64,000 bases of DNA, taken from Paramecium octaurelia. Taxonomy: Eukaryota > Ciliophora > Oligohymenophorea > Peniculida > Parameciidae. The notes below the pieces were generated by a model, which worked only from the letters and a program-made list of their open reading frames with translations, ran no database searches and was not told the DNA's origin. Position 1 is the stretch's first letter; each line of letters begins with the position of its first letter. Both the position numbers and the translations under genes were made by a program. Where the stretch lies: positions 372,001 through 436,000 of the forward strand of contig CAJJDP010000002.1 in assembly GCA_905182995.1 (NCBI GenBank), written 5' to 3'. Of the stretch, positions 50,281 through 63,183 are shown one piece after another.

Positions 50281-51729
50281 ATGTTAATACTTTTCTTAGT
50301 TTATGTTTAAGCATAATTTACATCAAAATTGCATATCCACTACCCTAATGCTGATGAATCCATCGCGCAATTCACAATCACTAATAAGCATGAAATTGAT
50401 TTCACTTAAACTTCATAACCATTTTCCTTATTTCCTAGATCATATTTGGAAAATTTGCATGTAGATGGCAAAGTCAGAGAATTATATATCAGCTCAACAC
50501 AAGGTATGATGCCTGAACTTAATGCCCCTCAACATGGTGTGCTTATTATAACTAACGAAGATGCTGATTAATTAATTGCTATTAATCAAGTATCCGAAAT
50601 ATTTAGAATTGCAAAATACAATATGATCTATGATCAGGCTTATTATTATAAATTCAATGGAAATTAGTCGTAACTCTCCTTCATGGGATTTGATGATGAC
50701 ACAATCTAAGTAGACAAAGTACTTTTGGCACATGATCCCACTGATAACATTTGCATTGATGGAATAGAATTTATTCTACAATATTTCGGTTGCAATGGTA
50801 AAAAAGGAATTGCTTAGATTATTGATCCTAATACAGTATTTAGATCATCCTATTTATCTCTCTAAGCTAAATTTTAATATGATATATCCACTAAAATAGC
50901 AACTTAAAAAATAGTACTCCTCATCAAGTATGATACTTAATCCTTGTCTAAGATTTTTAATCTAGATCCCAATTTATCATATCAATCCTGTCCTGAATTT
51001 GATTCTGAAATAATTCAACATTCTACAAGAAAAATAACATATAACCTAAAATCAGCCAAACAATTCAGAATGGGACAATTAAGCAAAACCTAAGATGACA
51101 CGAATATGATTAAATACTAACCGAAGAGTATTGCTTATTATATTAAATTTAGTAACAACTAGAAAGTTCTGTGCTGGACCTTGGTTTGCTTTTGATTCCT
51201 ATATCCATCAATAAGTGACTGCCTATGAGGACGGGAATGCTACTCTTTTGCTTTATTTTCCACATGAATTCACCCCTATTTATCATACTTTAGAAACAAG
51301 TAAGGAAAGCTAAAATTAATTTATTTGGGAAGGTGAGACTAAAAAAATTATTATTACTGCAAAATTGAAATAAAATGAAACCTTTTTAGTTAAAATTAAA
51401 TTTAGTAAAAAATTGAAGAGTTTTGAAGAATATCCTCATGATCCTGAAAGAGGATAGGACATTGTAAAATTATACCTTAATTATAATAGATTACGTCTCC
51501 CGTCATTTTCAATGGGGAATTATACTTGACTTCACATTAGGTGACAAGATAGCCGTATCCAGACTTTTCTATGCCTTTCAATATTCTAACATTTTCATCA
51601 CTTGCTATGGGATACTTTTTCTTGTAGATTTTAGGTATGGCAGTCGATAAATTCATTCTTAATAAGCCAGAAAAGGGATCATTGGCTTAAAGATTATTAA
51701 GAAAAATCTTTTCATTAATATAATTTTGA
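50281..51729 (+). CDS. PIGT: GPI transamidase subunit PIG-T/Gpi16
   Basis: ATG 50281 gives a signal peptide MLILFLVYVQAQ. The luminal domain contains PFSLFPRSYLENLHVDGKVR, ELYISSTQGMMPELNAP (family SFTQG block), and KGIAQIIDPNTVFRSSYLSL. After a 25-nt intron near 51139 comes FCAGPWFAFDSYIHQQVTAY, then YPHDPERGQDI and, after a 26-nt intron near 51465, QPYPDFSMPFNILTFSSLAM, equal to the animal PTPDFSMPYNVI before the single C-terminal membrane span. About 465 residues, TGA 51727-51729. PIG-T stabilises the transamidase complex in the ER that attaches GPI anchors to proteins. Paramecium coats its surface with GPI proteins, and one candidate is encoded at 44 kb. Confidence 0.9.
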
Positions 51730-51929
51730 GTGTAAAATTTATATTGAGAATAATAAAAATATTTTGTATAGATATGATTCGTATTTATTAATCAAGTGTG
51801 TTTAGATTTTAATATTGATTTTTTGCGAACATTTTAAAATAAAAATTAGTAAAAGTGAAAGGATATTTTTAAAATGAAATAAATATGATGTTGTAAAGTG
51901 TTTGCATAAACTAAAATACTGTTAAAGAT

Positions 51930-52267
51930 TCACAAATCATCATGATACATAGAACTTATGGATTGCTATTATTATTCTTATTCTAATTTTTATTATTCTC
52001 TTTTGGTTGAATACTCCTTGAACTCAATGATTTTATCTAAATAACATATGATCATTGTAATGTACCTCCATTGGAATCATAATCTAGAAAGAATTAAGCA
52101 ACAAAATCAGCTGTGTTATATGGGTTCTATGTAGGAAATTGAGCTCTTAATTCATCATATTTAAGCACCTTATCGCCATCCGAATCAAACATCAAGAAAT
52201 CAGCCTCATATGGTTGTAATCCAAGCACTATTCCTAATAGTAATAACACAATCACACGTCTCACCAT
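51930..52267 (-). CDS. Small secreted EF-hand protein
   Basis: ATG 52267 to TGA 51932-51930 with one 29-nt intron near 52066-52038; about 102 residues. Signal peptide MVRRVIVLLLLGIVLGLQ, then two EF hands: LMFDSDGDKVLKYDELRAQF and LDYDSNGDKIIEFKEYS, the second completed only across the intron. A Gln-rich tail follows. Both loops keep Asp at positions 1 and 3 and Glu at 12, so calcium binding is likely. Location would be the ER lumen, dense-core vesicles (trichocysts) or the cell exterior; there is no KDEL-type ending. Neighbours give no functional clue. Confidence 0.83.
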
Positions 52268-52398
52268 TTAATTTAATTATTAATAGTATTCGTTATTCCA
52301 AGAATTGAGTTCTTTTCAAACGTATTTTTTAAAATAAATGAATAAATGAATATCATTTGTACAATATCTATGATTCTTTTTAGAAATAAATAACAAAC

Positions 52399-53302
52399 TC
52401 AATAAATAACTGTGCTAGGATCCCAGCAAGTGTGATAATTTTGATTTAGTTAATCAATAACTTTAATATCCTCCTCAGAAATTTGAAAATCGAAAATCTC
52501 AAAATTCTCTTTTATATATTTTGGAGTCTTTGATTTTGGCAACACAATAAATCCCTTCTGAACACCCCATCTTAAACTAACTTAAGCAACAGTTTTATGA
52601 TATTTCTTAGATAGCTCTATCATTTTCTAATTCTGGATCAGTTTTGGATCATTTCTAGCAATAGGAGAATAGGCTTCAATTAAGATGTCTAATTATATAT
52701 TACTAAAAATTACTTTGTTATTTACAATATTCAATTGTAGCTTAATCCCAACATAAGGGATGTACTTCTATTTGGTTGATAACAGGTTTAATTTTACAGT
52801 TCTACAAAAGATGTTCAAGATGATGTTTTAAAAAATTGCTAACACCAATATTTTTAATTAACCCTTCTTAAAACAATTACTCTAAAGCTTTATAGGTTTG
52901 AAGTCTCACAGTAGCATTGTTAGGACTATTAGGCTGATTACCTGCAGCACCTGGCCAATGAATTAACAATAAATCAAGATATTTTGTATCCAAATCTTGA
53001 AGGATTTGTTTGCACGTTTTCAAAGTGTTCTCATATCCTTGTTCATATGGGGCAATCTTAGAAGTTATGAAAAAGTCTTCTCTTTTAGGAACTCTAATAT
53101 CTTTGCCATTTTGATAATAAGATGCTGAATCTATATGAGTATACCCACTAAAAATAATGAATTATAAATCTAATTACACTTGTAAAGCATATTTGATTCC
53201 ATTCACCAGTTCCTTTCCACTACACTAGTATGTACCATAGCCTATCTATGGGATTTTATTGCCATTATTCATAGTTAAAAGAGGAACAATTATTTTTTAC
53301 AT
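52399..53302 (-). CDS. Aldo/keto reductase
   Basis: ATG 53302 to TGA 52401-52399, about 280 residues with introns of 32 and 25 nt. Family marks: MNNGNKIPQIGYGTYQCSGK, GYTHIDSASYYQNGKDI (Asp and Tyr of the catalytic tetrad), FFITSKIAPYEQGY (Lys), YLDLLLIHWPGAA (His), IKNIGVSNFLKHHL, INQIEVHPLCWDQ, and LPKSKTPKYIKENF for NADPH binding. All four tetrad residues are present. Reduces aldehydes or ketones with NADPH, close to the 2,5-diketogluconate reductase/prostaglandin F synthase subgroup; the substrate cannot be told. Its ATG is 14 nt from the stop of the CK2-like gene upstream on the same strand. Confidence 0.93.
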
Positions 53303-53316
53303 TTTATTATATTAAT

Positions 53317-54475
53317 TCATATTCGAACGCCATCAAAAAAAGAATGTGCCATAGCCTCTTCTGCTGTAAGTCGTAATTTATGATCATAAATTAACAGTTT
53401 ACTTATCAGATCCAAACCTTCCTTTGTAACTAAATGCTCATTCTCAGGATCTATATAAAGAGTAAAAGGCTGTTTAGTGTGACTGATAGATATATATATA
53501 TATAATCTTTACATCGGTGGATCAGGGTAGATAAGATCATACTTTTCCAAGTATTTAAGGAGATCTTCAGTTCCCAAAACTGCAACAATTTTATCTAGTT
53601 AATCATAGACATCTTAGCCTTTGAATAAGGGTTACTTTTGAAATATCATGCTTGCTAATGTACAACCAAAGGCCCACATATCAACACTGTAATCGTATTG
53701 TTTATTATTGACCAACAATTCAGGAGCTTTGTAATAGCGAGTTCCCACTCTAGTGTTATATCTCTTTTTTGGATGGTAGAACTCTCCCAAACCCCAATCA
53801 ATTAGGTAGAGTGTATCATCTTCTTTAATAATGATATTCGCCATTTTGACATCTCTATGCATTACTCCCTTACTATGTACTTAATTTAGAGCCTTTTAAG
53901 TGTTGTAAATACTTTAAGCAGTTAGTACATGTATAATTATATCTTTGGCAATTCTAGTTTTCCAAATAAGTGCAGTAAATTTACACTACTCAAATATTAA
54001 TAAATAAAAGTAGCATTTTGTTTCTTATTTTGATTTCTAATAGCATCTATCAACTACAATGTATTTGTTGTTCCTTTTATAGCTTTCAACACTTGAATTT
54101 CCCTATTGATTGCCTACCATTTCATTGGTTTTAGTTCTTTCATTACTACTACCTCCCCATCATCTCGAACTCCAATGAACACTTAAGAAAATGCTCCTCT
54201 TCCTATTTTATCATATTTTGTATATCTTTTGATGTCTCCATCCTTGTAATATAAATATCTTGGGTCAACATCCTTTAGACGCTTATTGAAATTGGCATTC
54301 CAATAAACTTTGGATACACGCAGATGGTTCTAATCTTTTATTGTGCATTACTTTGTAATAATCATCTTCATAATAGAATATATTCTCGAAATGGTTCTAA
54401 TGAGGTTTTGTGCTCAATTTACACTATCCTAAAACTGCTAAGACCATCAATATTAGATGCATCATAAGAAGATAA
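53317..54475 (-). CDS. CK2-alpha-like kinase with N-terminal signal sequence
   Basis: ATG 54475 to TGA 53319-53317, about 360 residues. It opens with a hydrophobic signal [17 protein letters not shown], and a 22-nt intron near 54350-54329 joins it in frame to [20 protein letters not shown]. Kinase core: [40 protein letters not shown], a 20-nt intron joining LYMYQLLK to [20 protein letters not shown], then [20 protein letters not shown] and [23 protein letters not shown] for DFG and the [12 protein letters not shown] blocks are specific for CK2 alpha. It lacks the basic KKKKIKRE cluster (here MKWQAINREI) used for acidic substrates and inhibitor binding. All catalytic residues remain. The signal sequence is unusual for CK2. 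Confidence 0.87.
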
Positions 54476-55373
54476 TTAAAATTATAAAATTTCATATTTA
54501 ATTGATGAGAGAAAGTCAAATGCTATACTTAATTCAATTCTAAGTTGTAATTGATAAGGGAAAACACTATTATTTTAAGTTTCTAAATAATGTGGTGTTG
54601 CAATAAGATACTAATTTACATATGGAATTCAAGAATAGAGATAAATTAATGGTATTTAATAAAATTTGAGCATTTTATCAGACTTTCTTCCTCCTTCTGC
54701 TATTTTTTATTACCCAAGGTATAGAATAACCATTAAATAAACCTCAAATACTCTATGAATTGATGCATAAAATAAAATGCAAGGTATTATATCAAATTAA
54801 AAGTTTGAATTGGAAGAGGTAATAGTGTGGTGGCTATTGCTGAGTGCATAAATAGATTATTTATGCTCCTGAATGTACTCACGAGGAAATACTTGAATAT
54901 CAAATCTCTATAACTTGATAACTATGCATTTAATTAGATCAAATAAGCGAATTGAATTAAATATGAAAAATATTTATCATCAGATATAACTATGATTTTA
55001 TTTCTCTGAATTGATCTCTAAATAGATTATTGTTCTAAATTTTAGCTATTATATTATGATAAAACGATTAAGATTGTAATCCTTGATCTTAATAATACTA
55101 AATGAAAAGCTTCTCATATTGATGATCGCATAATTATATTTCTTTGACATCTTATTTGACATCTACATTTAAGCATATATAATGATAATTGATCGGAATT
55201 TGGAATCAAATTAAATTGTATGTGATTTACCATGAAAAAGTAGTAGGAGGATAAATTTGTGATTTCTGTTTAGAATTCTTAAAGCAGAGTAGATAGAATT
55301 GGAAATTCTAAGTAGTAATGAGATTGAGTGATTTGTTAGCAAAAGTATTCAATTTTGAATTTTAATATTAAAA
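54476..55373. other. Long gene-poor stretch; one perfect hairpin
   Basis: Nearly 900 nt between divergent genes, large for this genome. One reading from ATG near 54778 (MQGIISNQKFELEE) could splice to a short protein of about 45 residues, but support is weak. At 54846-54866 a perfect 9-bp inverted repeat with a 3-nt loop (GCATAAATA/TATTTATGC) is present. No tRNA or snRNA box was recognised. It must include promoters for the CK2-like gene and IFT140. Confidence 0.5.
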
Positions 55374-58300
55374 ATGTCAATTTTGAGTGAACATACTATA
55401 TCAATAAAAAGTGAAACCATAACAATGATGTCGGTCTCACATAGTGCTATAAGTCCGTCCATAGCTATATGTACAATATCTAGAGTGATGTTGTATAATG
55501 ATTAAGGAGAGAAATTTGATTATGAATTGGCTCGTAATTAGAAACCGACTGCAATAGCATGGCATCCAATTCAGCCGCAATTGGCTATAGGGTGGCAAAA
55601 TGGTAGATTTCACAATGTATAATTTAGGTACAATAACAATATGGTAAGAGGATACACGTACTGCCAAGGAGGAATCAGCTGTACATAAAGAAGAAATTAA
55701 TTTAATACAATATAACACAAATGGATCTAGAATGGTTAGTGCAGATATATCGGGTCTGGTAGTCGTATGGAGAGGAATAACACCCATGAGTACATATCAA
55801 AAAGAAGGTATAATGACAATTTGCATATTTGCTGATTTAAATAATATCATCAAGGCTTAAAATTTATTCTTTTTTGGTGGAAAATCAGGATTGGTATGCT
55901 TGGCTGATGATAGTAAACATTGTTCAGAAGTCTGTAAAGTAGTGGGTAGTATTAAATGTTTGATGATATACGAGAAATATAATTCAGTTATCATTATCAC
56001 AAGTGGTCTGCTTTTAGTTTAATTTAAAATCAGTACAAGTGAAAAGACATAGCCAGACAAAAAGGTGAAATTATCAATAGCAGGAGAGCCAGAATCATTA
56101 CAATCTGTTTGGATTGGATAATGTTTAATAGCAATTTCATCCAATGAAAATATGATTAGAATGTTTTAGTTGGAAGCTGATGAAAACTATGTTATCACTC
56201 TGCATGAGTTTTAAGAATAATATCCTAATGAAAAGATATTAAATGATAAGATTACATGTGTTCAATACAGCAAGAAATCAAAGAATTTAGTAGCCGGAAC
56301 TAAAGATGGTAGGCTGGTATTTTGGAAAAACTATGCATTGACAGATGAATCTCCGGTTGAAAGTGAATAGTGGAAGGCATTAAAAATAATTACCCTAAAT
56401 AAAACAGTCAATGAAATTGCTATTGGTAAAAACAGTGGAGTTATCGCAGCAAGATCAGCAGATTCTGTTAGAATAGTTCAAGAATCTTTGGTTCATGGAA
56501 AAATATATGAGAATGTTAGAGTCTTGTAAGTAGAACATAATAAAATCTTGATTTATTTTAAAAATGACTCTCAAAATCAAGACAAAGAAAAAGGACCTTG
56601 GTCAATGTTTTTATGGGATAGCAAATATCCTATTAAGTCAATTGATTGTAGTCAGTAACATCTTTTGGTTCAAAGTGCAAATAGAATTGAGATTAGTGAA
56701 TTTACAAGTAATAAACTAATAAAACTATTTAGATAATTCTTAAATTCTAGCTAAATCGTCATTCGAAAAGAAATGTGTGAAGGCTGCTCTATTTTAAGAA
56801 GATCTTATATTATTTTATGAATACAAATTTGAAGTAACAAACTTTAAAGGAGTTTAAAAATACTTTGTTGATTTTTCAGAGAGTGATGGAATCATAGCAA
56901 ATTATGAATTCAATAATAAAACCATGGTCATTTGGACACATAACAACTATTTTAGATTATATGATTTTAGTCGAAGAGAGGCACAACTCTCAGGATTTAA
57001 TTGCAAGTTTGAAAATGACAAGGGTTCTTTAGGTACGATTAAATAATGTGCTGTCAATTGTGATGGATCCAATGTGGCTATTATAGCGGATAATCATGGA
57101 AATCAAAATGATTTATTTTTTGTTTATAATCCAGAGAACAACAACTTTTAATCATTTGAATTGCCGTAATACAGAAAAGCTACTTAGATAATGTGGGACT
57201 ATTCAGATCCAAGATTCTTTGGAGTTACTACTATTTGCACTAAAATTAAAACAAATAGTGAAAACGATGTCGAAGAGGAACAAGCTGATTTCAGAGCTAA
57301 AAAGTTTTTCACTTTCTTCTTCAATCCATAGACAGGAATCAAAGAATAAGATTGTTATGTACTTGATGAAAAATAAGAAGGAGTATTGTCTATTCGTATT
57401 CCACATATTAATGTTATTCAGAAAAAAGAACAATCATATAGAATTTAAGATATCCTCATGAATGATTTCACTGGCTTAGAAAGAGCAGATGAACCAACCA
57501 AAAGAGCTGTTATTAATTTCTCTTATCATTTATCTTCTGGTAATTTGGATGAGGCCTATAAATCTGTAAAGGCTATTCAAAATCCAACAGTCTGGGAAAA
57601 AATGGCTTAGATGAGTGTTAAAACCAGAAGATTGGATGTTGCTGAAATTTGTATAGGAAACATGAGATTTGCTAGAGGTGCTAAGGCAATTAGAGAAACC
57701 AAGAAAGAACCTGAATTTGAAGCTTAATTAGCTATGGTTGCTATTCAGTTAAATATGATCTCAGAAGCTGAAAAACTATATTATTAATGCAAGAGATATG
57801 ATTTACTCAATAAATTGTATTAGGCATAAGGATAATGGGAAAAGGCATTGGAAATTGCAGAGAAACACGACAGAATCAATCTCTTATCAACATATTACAA
57901 ATTGGCTAAACAGTATGAAATTTCTAAGGAGTGGGATAAGGCCATCTAATATTACGAGAAATCAGGGAATGCACAAAAAGAAATACCTAGAATGTTTTAT
58001 GAGGCTGATGAATTATAATATTTGGAAGGCTACGTCTTATAAAAGAAAGATCCAGTTCTTTATAAATGGTGGGGTAATCAACTAGAGTCTTAGGAACAAT
58101 ACGAAGAAGCTATGAAGTTCTACATAGATGCAAATGATGCTTTGGGAATTGTCAGAGTGCTATTACACTAAGATAATGTGAGACATGCCAAAGAGACTTG
58201 CAATGATAAGAATGATCCAGCAGCACATTATTTCTTAGCCAAATACCTAGAAGCCAAGAACATCATCCCTGAAGCTATTTAATATTATACAAAGGCTTAA

Positions 58301-59671
58301 TACTATAGTGAAGCCATTAGATTGGCAAAGGAGGCCAATTTAATTTCTGATGTTACTGCTATTTCATTGTAAGCACCCAAGTTGATTATGATTCAATCAG
58401 CCATATATTTCGAATAGAAGAAAATTATTGATAAAGCAGTTTTACTTTACATGAGAGGAGGACAATTATAAAAAGCATTGCACTTGGCGTAAAAAGAAAA
58501 ATTGACTGATTATGTGAAGAAGATCAATTAAGAAATTGCACTATAAAAATAGGAAACAGTAGATTTAACCTTTACTAATACTGGTTCATTGAAAGAAGCT
58601 CCATCATAACAAAAATTAGGTAATCAATAATAGCCATAATAACAATCTGCTTAATCAAGGGATAAGGCACCACCTCCAGGATCATTACAAGATTTAATCA
58701 ATAAAAAATAGTTTGAAAAAGTCCTAGAAATGTGTGATAGTTAGGGATTATAGATAACTGATGATTTGGTTAAACAAATGTTAGATGGTCTAGATGACAA
58801 AAGAAAAAAGGAAGTTTAATTGCTTATTGCTGAGAAATCAAAAAAAATGGGCAATTTTGAACAAGCCTCTAAAATGTATATATAGATGGGAGAAAGAGTT
58901 AAAGCCATGAAGGCCCTTTGTAAATTGGGCGATGTTGAAAAAATAATTGCATTTGCCAATAATGCTAGGATGGCTGAAATTTATATTCTGGCTGGTAACT
59001 ATCTTTAAACAGGTGACTGGCATAAAACTCCAGAATTGATGAAACATATTATACAATTCTATAGTAAAGCCAAAGCATTTGATCATTTGGCTAATTTCTT
59101 TGAAGCCTGCTCTTCAGTTGAAATCGATGAATATAGAGATTATGAAAAGGCTTGTGCTGCTTTAAAAGAAGCCATCAAATATTCAGATAAATCAACTAAC
59201 CAATAGAAAACATAACAATTGTAATAGAAATTAAAATTAATTTCTGATTTTGTTCAAGCCAAATAGAAGTCTCCATAAGAGATGTTATAAATCTACTATA
59301 AGTTATTAAATGATGTATTTATATATAGTATATACTTAGAGTAACATCGAATATGCAGTGAGGCAAGGAGATATTTTTGCTGAATTAATAGAATACTATT
59401 ATGCACAAGGACAATATGAAAAGGCTTATGAAGAAATGCAGAAAATGTAGAAGAAATCCATAGTACTCAATCCTTATTTGGATTAAGAATTAGTATAATT
59501 TTTACTTAGTTTTAGATATAAAAAGTTATGAATTATATGAAATAAAAAGTAGGTAGTCAATAATAACAATAATAATAATCATAGTAAAATAAGAAATAAC
59601 CATTTGGAAGATAATAAGAGTAAAATGAAGATGATTTCCAAGAAGAGGAAGTTATTGATGATGGAATATGA
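55374..59671 (+). CDS. IFT140: Intraflagellar transport protein IFT140 (IFT-A)
   Basis: ATG 55374 to TGA 59669-59671, about 1,380 residues with several introns (23-25 nt). N-terminal WD40 repeats: [40 protein letters not shown]. The link region [20 protein letters not shown] is the IFT140 'RDFVGLED' block. TPR half: [97 protein letters not shown]. The tail is Gln-rich, then acidic EEEVIDDGI, like the animal EEVVEEADDD. IFT140 is a core IFT-A subunit for retrograde transport and membrane-protein entry in cilia. The N-terminus seems slightly shorter than the human 1,462-residue protein. Confidence 0.95.
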
Positions 59672-59736
59672 ATCATATCAATAAATTAATTATTTGTTAT
59701 TCAAAACCTATTTTATAAGTCTATTTTTATAATAAC

Positions 59737-60836
59737 ATGAATAATAATGATTCACATACTATTATCATTGATAATGGATCAGCTTTTTGCAGAGTTGGCT
59801 TTTCATCAGATAAAAAGCCAAGATGTTCTTTCCCCAGTCCAGTTCAAAGAATGAAATGTAAACTTGAAATTTACTAGATTCGAGAGATCAAATATCAGAG
59901 GATTACATAATTAAATATCCCATATTAAATAGTAAGATAGTTGATTTCGATACCATGGAAACTGTATGGCACAAAGCTTTTTTTGAATATTTAATCATCA
60001 ATCCCGAGGATTCTTCAATTTTAATTACATCATATTTAAATACTTCAAAAAATGAAAAAGAAAAAATTACTTAGATAATGTTTGAGACTTTCAATATATC
60101 GAAATTCATGATATAAATATAATCAATTCTATCATTAATTTCCAGTGGAAAAACAACAGGATTTGTTGTTGACTCAGGCCATGATACAACTTATTTTGTA
60201 CCTATTTACGAGGGATATAAATTAGATATTAAAGATAATTTATGTAGTATTGCTGGTAAAACCTGTTCAAATTACTTAAATCATTTAATCACACAATCCA
60301 ATTAGAAAAGAATAGGAAATCTAGAAATTCTTGATTATATAAAAGAAAAGTATTGCTACCTTACTTTAGATAAATAATAAGAATTATAGAAACAGTAATA
60401 GGATCAAATTCAACCAATTTATTATGTTTTGCCTGATGGTTCTCATTTGAAATTAGATGTTTAAATCTTTTTGGCACCTGAAATAATATTCAATCCTAAA
60501 TTGTATGACAAATCTAGTTTTTTTGGATATCATTAGTTAGCCTTGAATAGTATTGAGAAAAGTGATTTAGATTTGAGAATGTAAATGCTTAAACATATGG
60601 TGATATCTGGAGGCAATTCTCTAATTCGAGGATTTTCAGAAAGGTTTCAACAGGAATTTAGCAAAATTAGCAATTTAAGATATTCTTAACAATCTAATTT
60701 AATAAAAAGTGAAAAATTCTCTGCTTGGATTGGAGGATGCATTATGACTAATTTGGATTAAATTTCATGTGATTGGATATCTAGAAATGATTATGATGAA
60801 TATGGGCCAAATATAGTATAAAGAAAGTGCTTTTGA
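59737..60836 (+). CDS. Divergent actin-like protein
   Basis: ATG 59737 to TGA 60834-60836, 359 residues with one 20-nt intron near 59860-59879. Actin-fold marks: TIIIDNGSAFCRVGFSSDKK (phosphate loop 1), VWHKAFFEYL (actin WHH-type block), GFVVDSGHDTTYFVPIYEGY (loop 2; actin has DSGDGVTHTVPIYEG), MVISGGNSLIRGFSERF (adenosine site), and CF at the C-terminus. Subdomain 4 looks shortened and VLPDGSHLKLDV replaces the usual block. The folding and nucleotide site are probably kept, but residues for hydrolysis in loop 2 differ. Ciliates have many such actin-like paralogs whose roles are unknown. Convergent with another actin-like gene 87 nt away. Confidence 0.85.
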
Positions 60837-60923
60837 AATTTTATATAATTATTAATTTGGTATTACAGTGTTTAATAAATAAATAAGTTCTACAAATGTT
60901 AGATCATTTTTATTTTTTACAAG

Positions 60924-62042
60924 TCAAAAACATTTAATGTGAGCAATCTTAGGTCCGAATTCTTCATATTCATGTTTTGTGATCCAAAATGGCTTAAAAC
61001 TCGTTAATGTAGATAAAATTGATCCTCCAATCCAAGTTGAATTTAATCTATTTGGAGGTACAATAACCCTTGTTTTGGTTGGTGTCTGGACCAAATTTTC
61101 AATTTCCTTAAGTAATCGTTCTTAAAGTCCAGGGAAGAGAGTTGTTCCCCCAGTAATAACGATATTATTATAAAGTGATTGTTATATATCTCTGTCAGAT
61201 TAAAGGATAGACTAATATGTTATTTCATGAATGCCTGGCAGTTCATATTCAGATCCAGCCTTCGCAGGATTGAATAAGATTTCTGGACATTTGTATTTTT
61301 GTTCTTTTATTGAAATTTTATTTCCATCAGGTAAAATGTATGAACTATTATGGGAAGCATTTCCTTAATATTTATTCTCTTCCGCATTTGGATCTAATGC
61401 CACATAACATAAGGATTCTTTAATAGCCTTTGCTATTTAATTTCTTTAAAATGGAGTGTACGATTTGAGAAATTCCTCCTTTAATAATTGCGACATATAA
61501 TTAGTGCAGTTGCTTCCAGCTATGTCTAATCTCGAAAGTTAGTCTCTCAATTGGAATCCTTCATATATTGGTACACAATATGTTGCTCCTTCACCTGAAT
61601 CTAAAATCACACCTGTAGTTTTGCCTAATGAATACAATGAGAGCACAGTCTAATTTGAAATGTGAAGAAAAGGAACTTCAAAATTTTCAAACATTATCTA
61701 TGTCATCCTTTCTTGATTGATTTTAGAATTTCTAGGCGCTTCTGTCAATAATACAGGATGATTAGAAGGTGAATTTTTTAATTGGACTTCAAAAATATAT
61801 CTCCAAATCTATACTATAGCTTCCCAATCCATTATCTACCCATTTTGAATTGGATAACAAGGTTAATTATTGTATTAGTTTTCTTCAATCTGACTGCCAA
61901 TTAAAAATTTAATCGTTTGAGAATCTTGTACTTATAGAACTCGAGTTGGAAAACAGCACCTTGGAGCTGCTTCTCCTACAATTCCAGCTCTTATATTACA
62001 TGAAGAATTTTCAATTACAACAGGAGGATGAGATTCTATCAT
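60924..62042 (-). CDS. Divergent actin-like protein
   Basis: One uninterrupted frame, ATG 62042 to TGA 60926-60924, 372 residues, close to actin's 375. Marks: [20 protein letters not shown], then [10 protein letters not shown] (loop 1, where actin has DNGSGxxKAGFAGDDAPR), [55 protein letters not shown] (loop 2), [31 protein letters not shown] and end HIKCF. Loop 2 and the adenosine site are close to actin, but loop 1 has lost the Asp-Asn-Gly-Ser-Gly pattern, so ATP handling may be changed. Different from the + strand actin-like gene next door, so not a recent tandem copy. Confidence 0.88.
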
Positions 62043-63183
62043 AATTTTATTTGTAAAAATTTGATTAAACAATTTAAGTTAGATGGAGTTTAAAATTATA
62101 ATAATATGTTTTATGGACCCCAAAATTCATATGCATTATGTAATCAATTTCTATTAAGATATTAGCTTAGAAAAATCTTATTTTTCTAAAATTGATTAAT
62201 ATCAAAAATCTAATTTATGAATTAAATTGAAATATCATTCTAATAGGATGTTAATTCTATTCTATAACAACAAATGTTTCAAATAAACTATTAAGAAATA
62301 GATATCAATTCTGTGTCAAGATGAATTACTTAAATAGTGATTCTTGGCTTATTAATATGAATTCATGATAATCAGCATCTTTTGTTATCTCTTTAGAGAA
62401 AAAATTATAATTTCTCAGTCTAATTAATAATCCATATTGGTTTGATATTTTAATTAATTAAGCATATAATATTAATGCAAGGAAATTATTAAGATATAAA
62501 GGTATAGCTTTATTATCTAAGAGTTACAAGCAAATACTAATACCAATGTCATATTAAACATTGAAGTAGTAAATAGTAAAAGGATATTGACCAAGACTTA
62601 TTTCTCTTCTATTCTAAACCTGGAACTTCAGGATAGAAGATTAGAAATTCTAATTTTTAACAGAGACTTAACTTAAAAATATATTGATTTTAAACTATAC
62701 AAATGGAGGAGAAGATTTTTATAATAAAAAATAAAGATAATTCTTTGATTAATCCAAACATGAAGATTGATCATACCACAGTTTATCAACATGCTTTAAA
62801 ATAAAAATCACTTTTTATCTGAGTAAAGAGTTGTTTTAGTGAGATATATAAGCTTCTCATTGCATAATATGTCACATTTTATATAACAAGATATAAGATG
62901 CTATTTATAAACTAGGTTCTCTAATACTATTAAAATAGATATGTTTATCAAAGATTATCTTTAGATTTTACACTTTTTGGAAATGAATTCATTATGTGTG
63001 AATAATAGATGAAGCAGATGACCTAAAAGTTATGCTAAACAGTAAATCCATTAAATAAGTTTATTAAAAATATTTACTCTTTATTTATGAACTTTAAAAA
63101 TGAAACGAAAATTGAGTGACGATATTTATGGTAAACTGCAAAATGTATAATTTCCCAATTTATACACATTCAAATAATATTAC
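62043..63183. other. Long gene-poor stretch
   Basis: About 1.1 kb with frequent stops in every frame. A 40-codon frame from ATG near 62703 (MEEKIFIIKNKDNSLINPNM) is the best ORF and has no continuation I can defend. No RNA gene, repeat array or element end is recognised. It may hold the promoter of the actin-like gene, long 3' sequence or an unrecognised non-coding RNA. Confidence 0.45.

Noticed and set aside
55437-55787. Minus-strand open frame of 116 codons
   Set aside because: It is antisense to the start of IFT140, whose WD40 reading is well supported.
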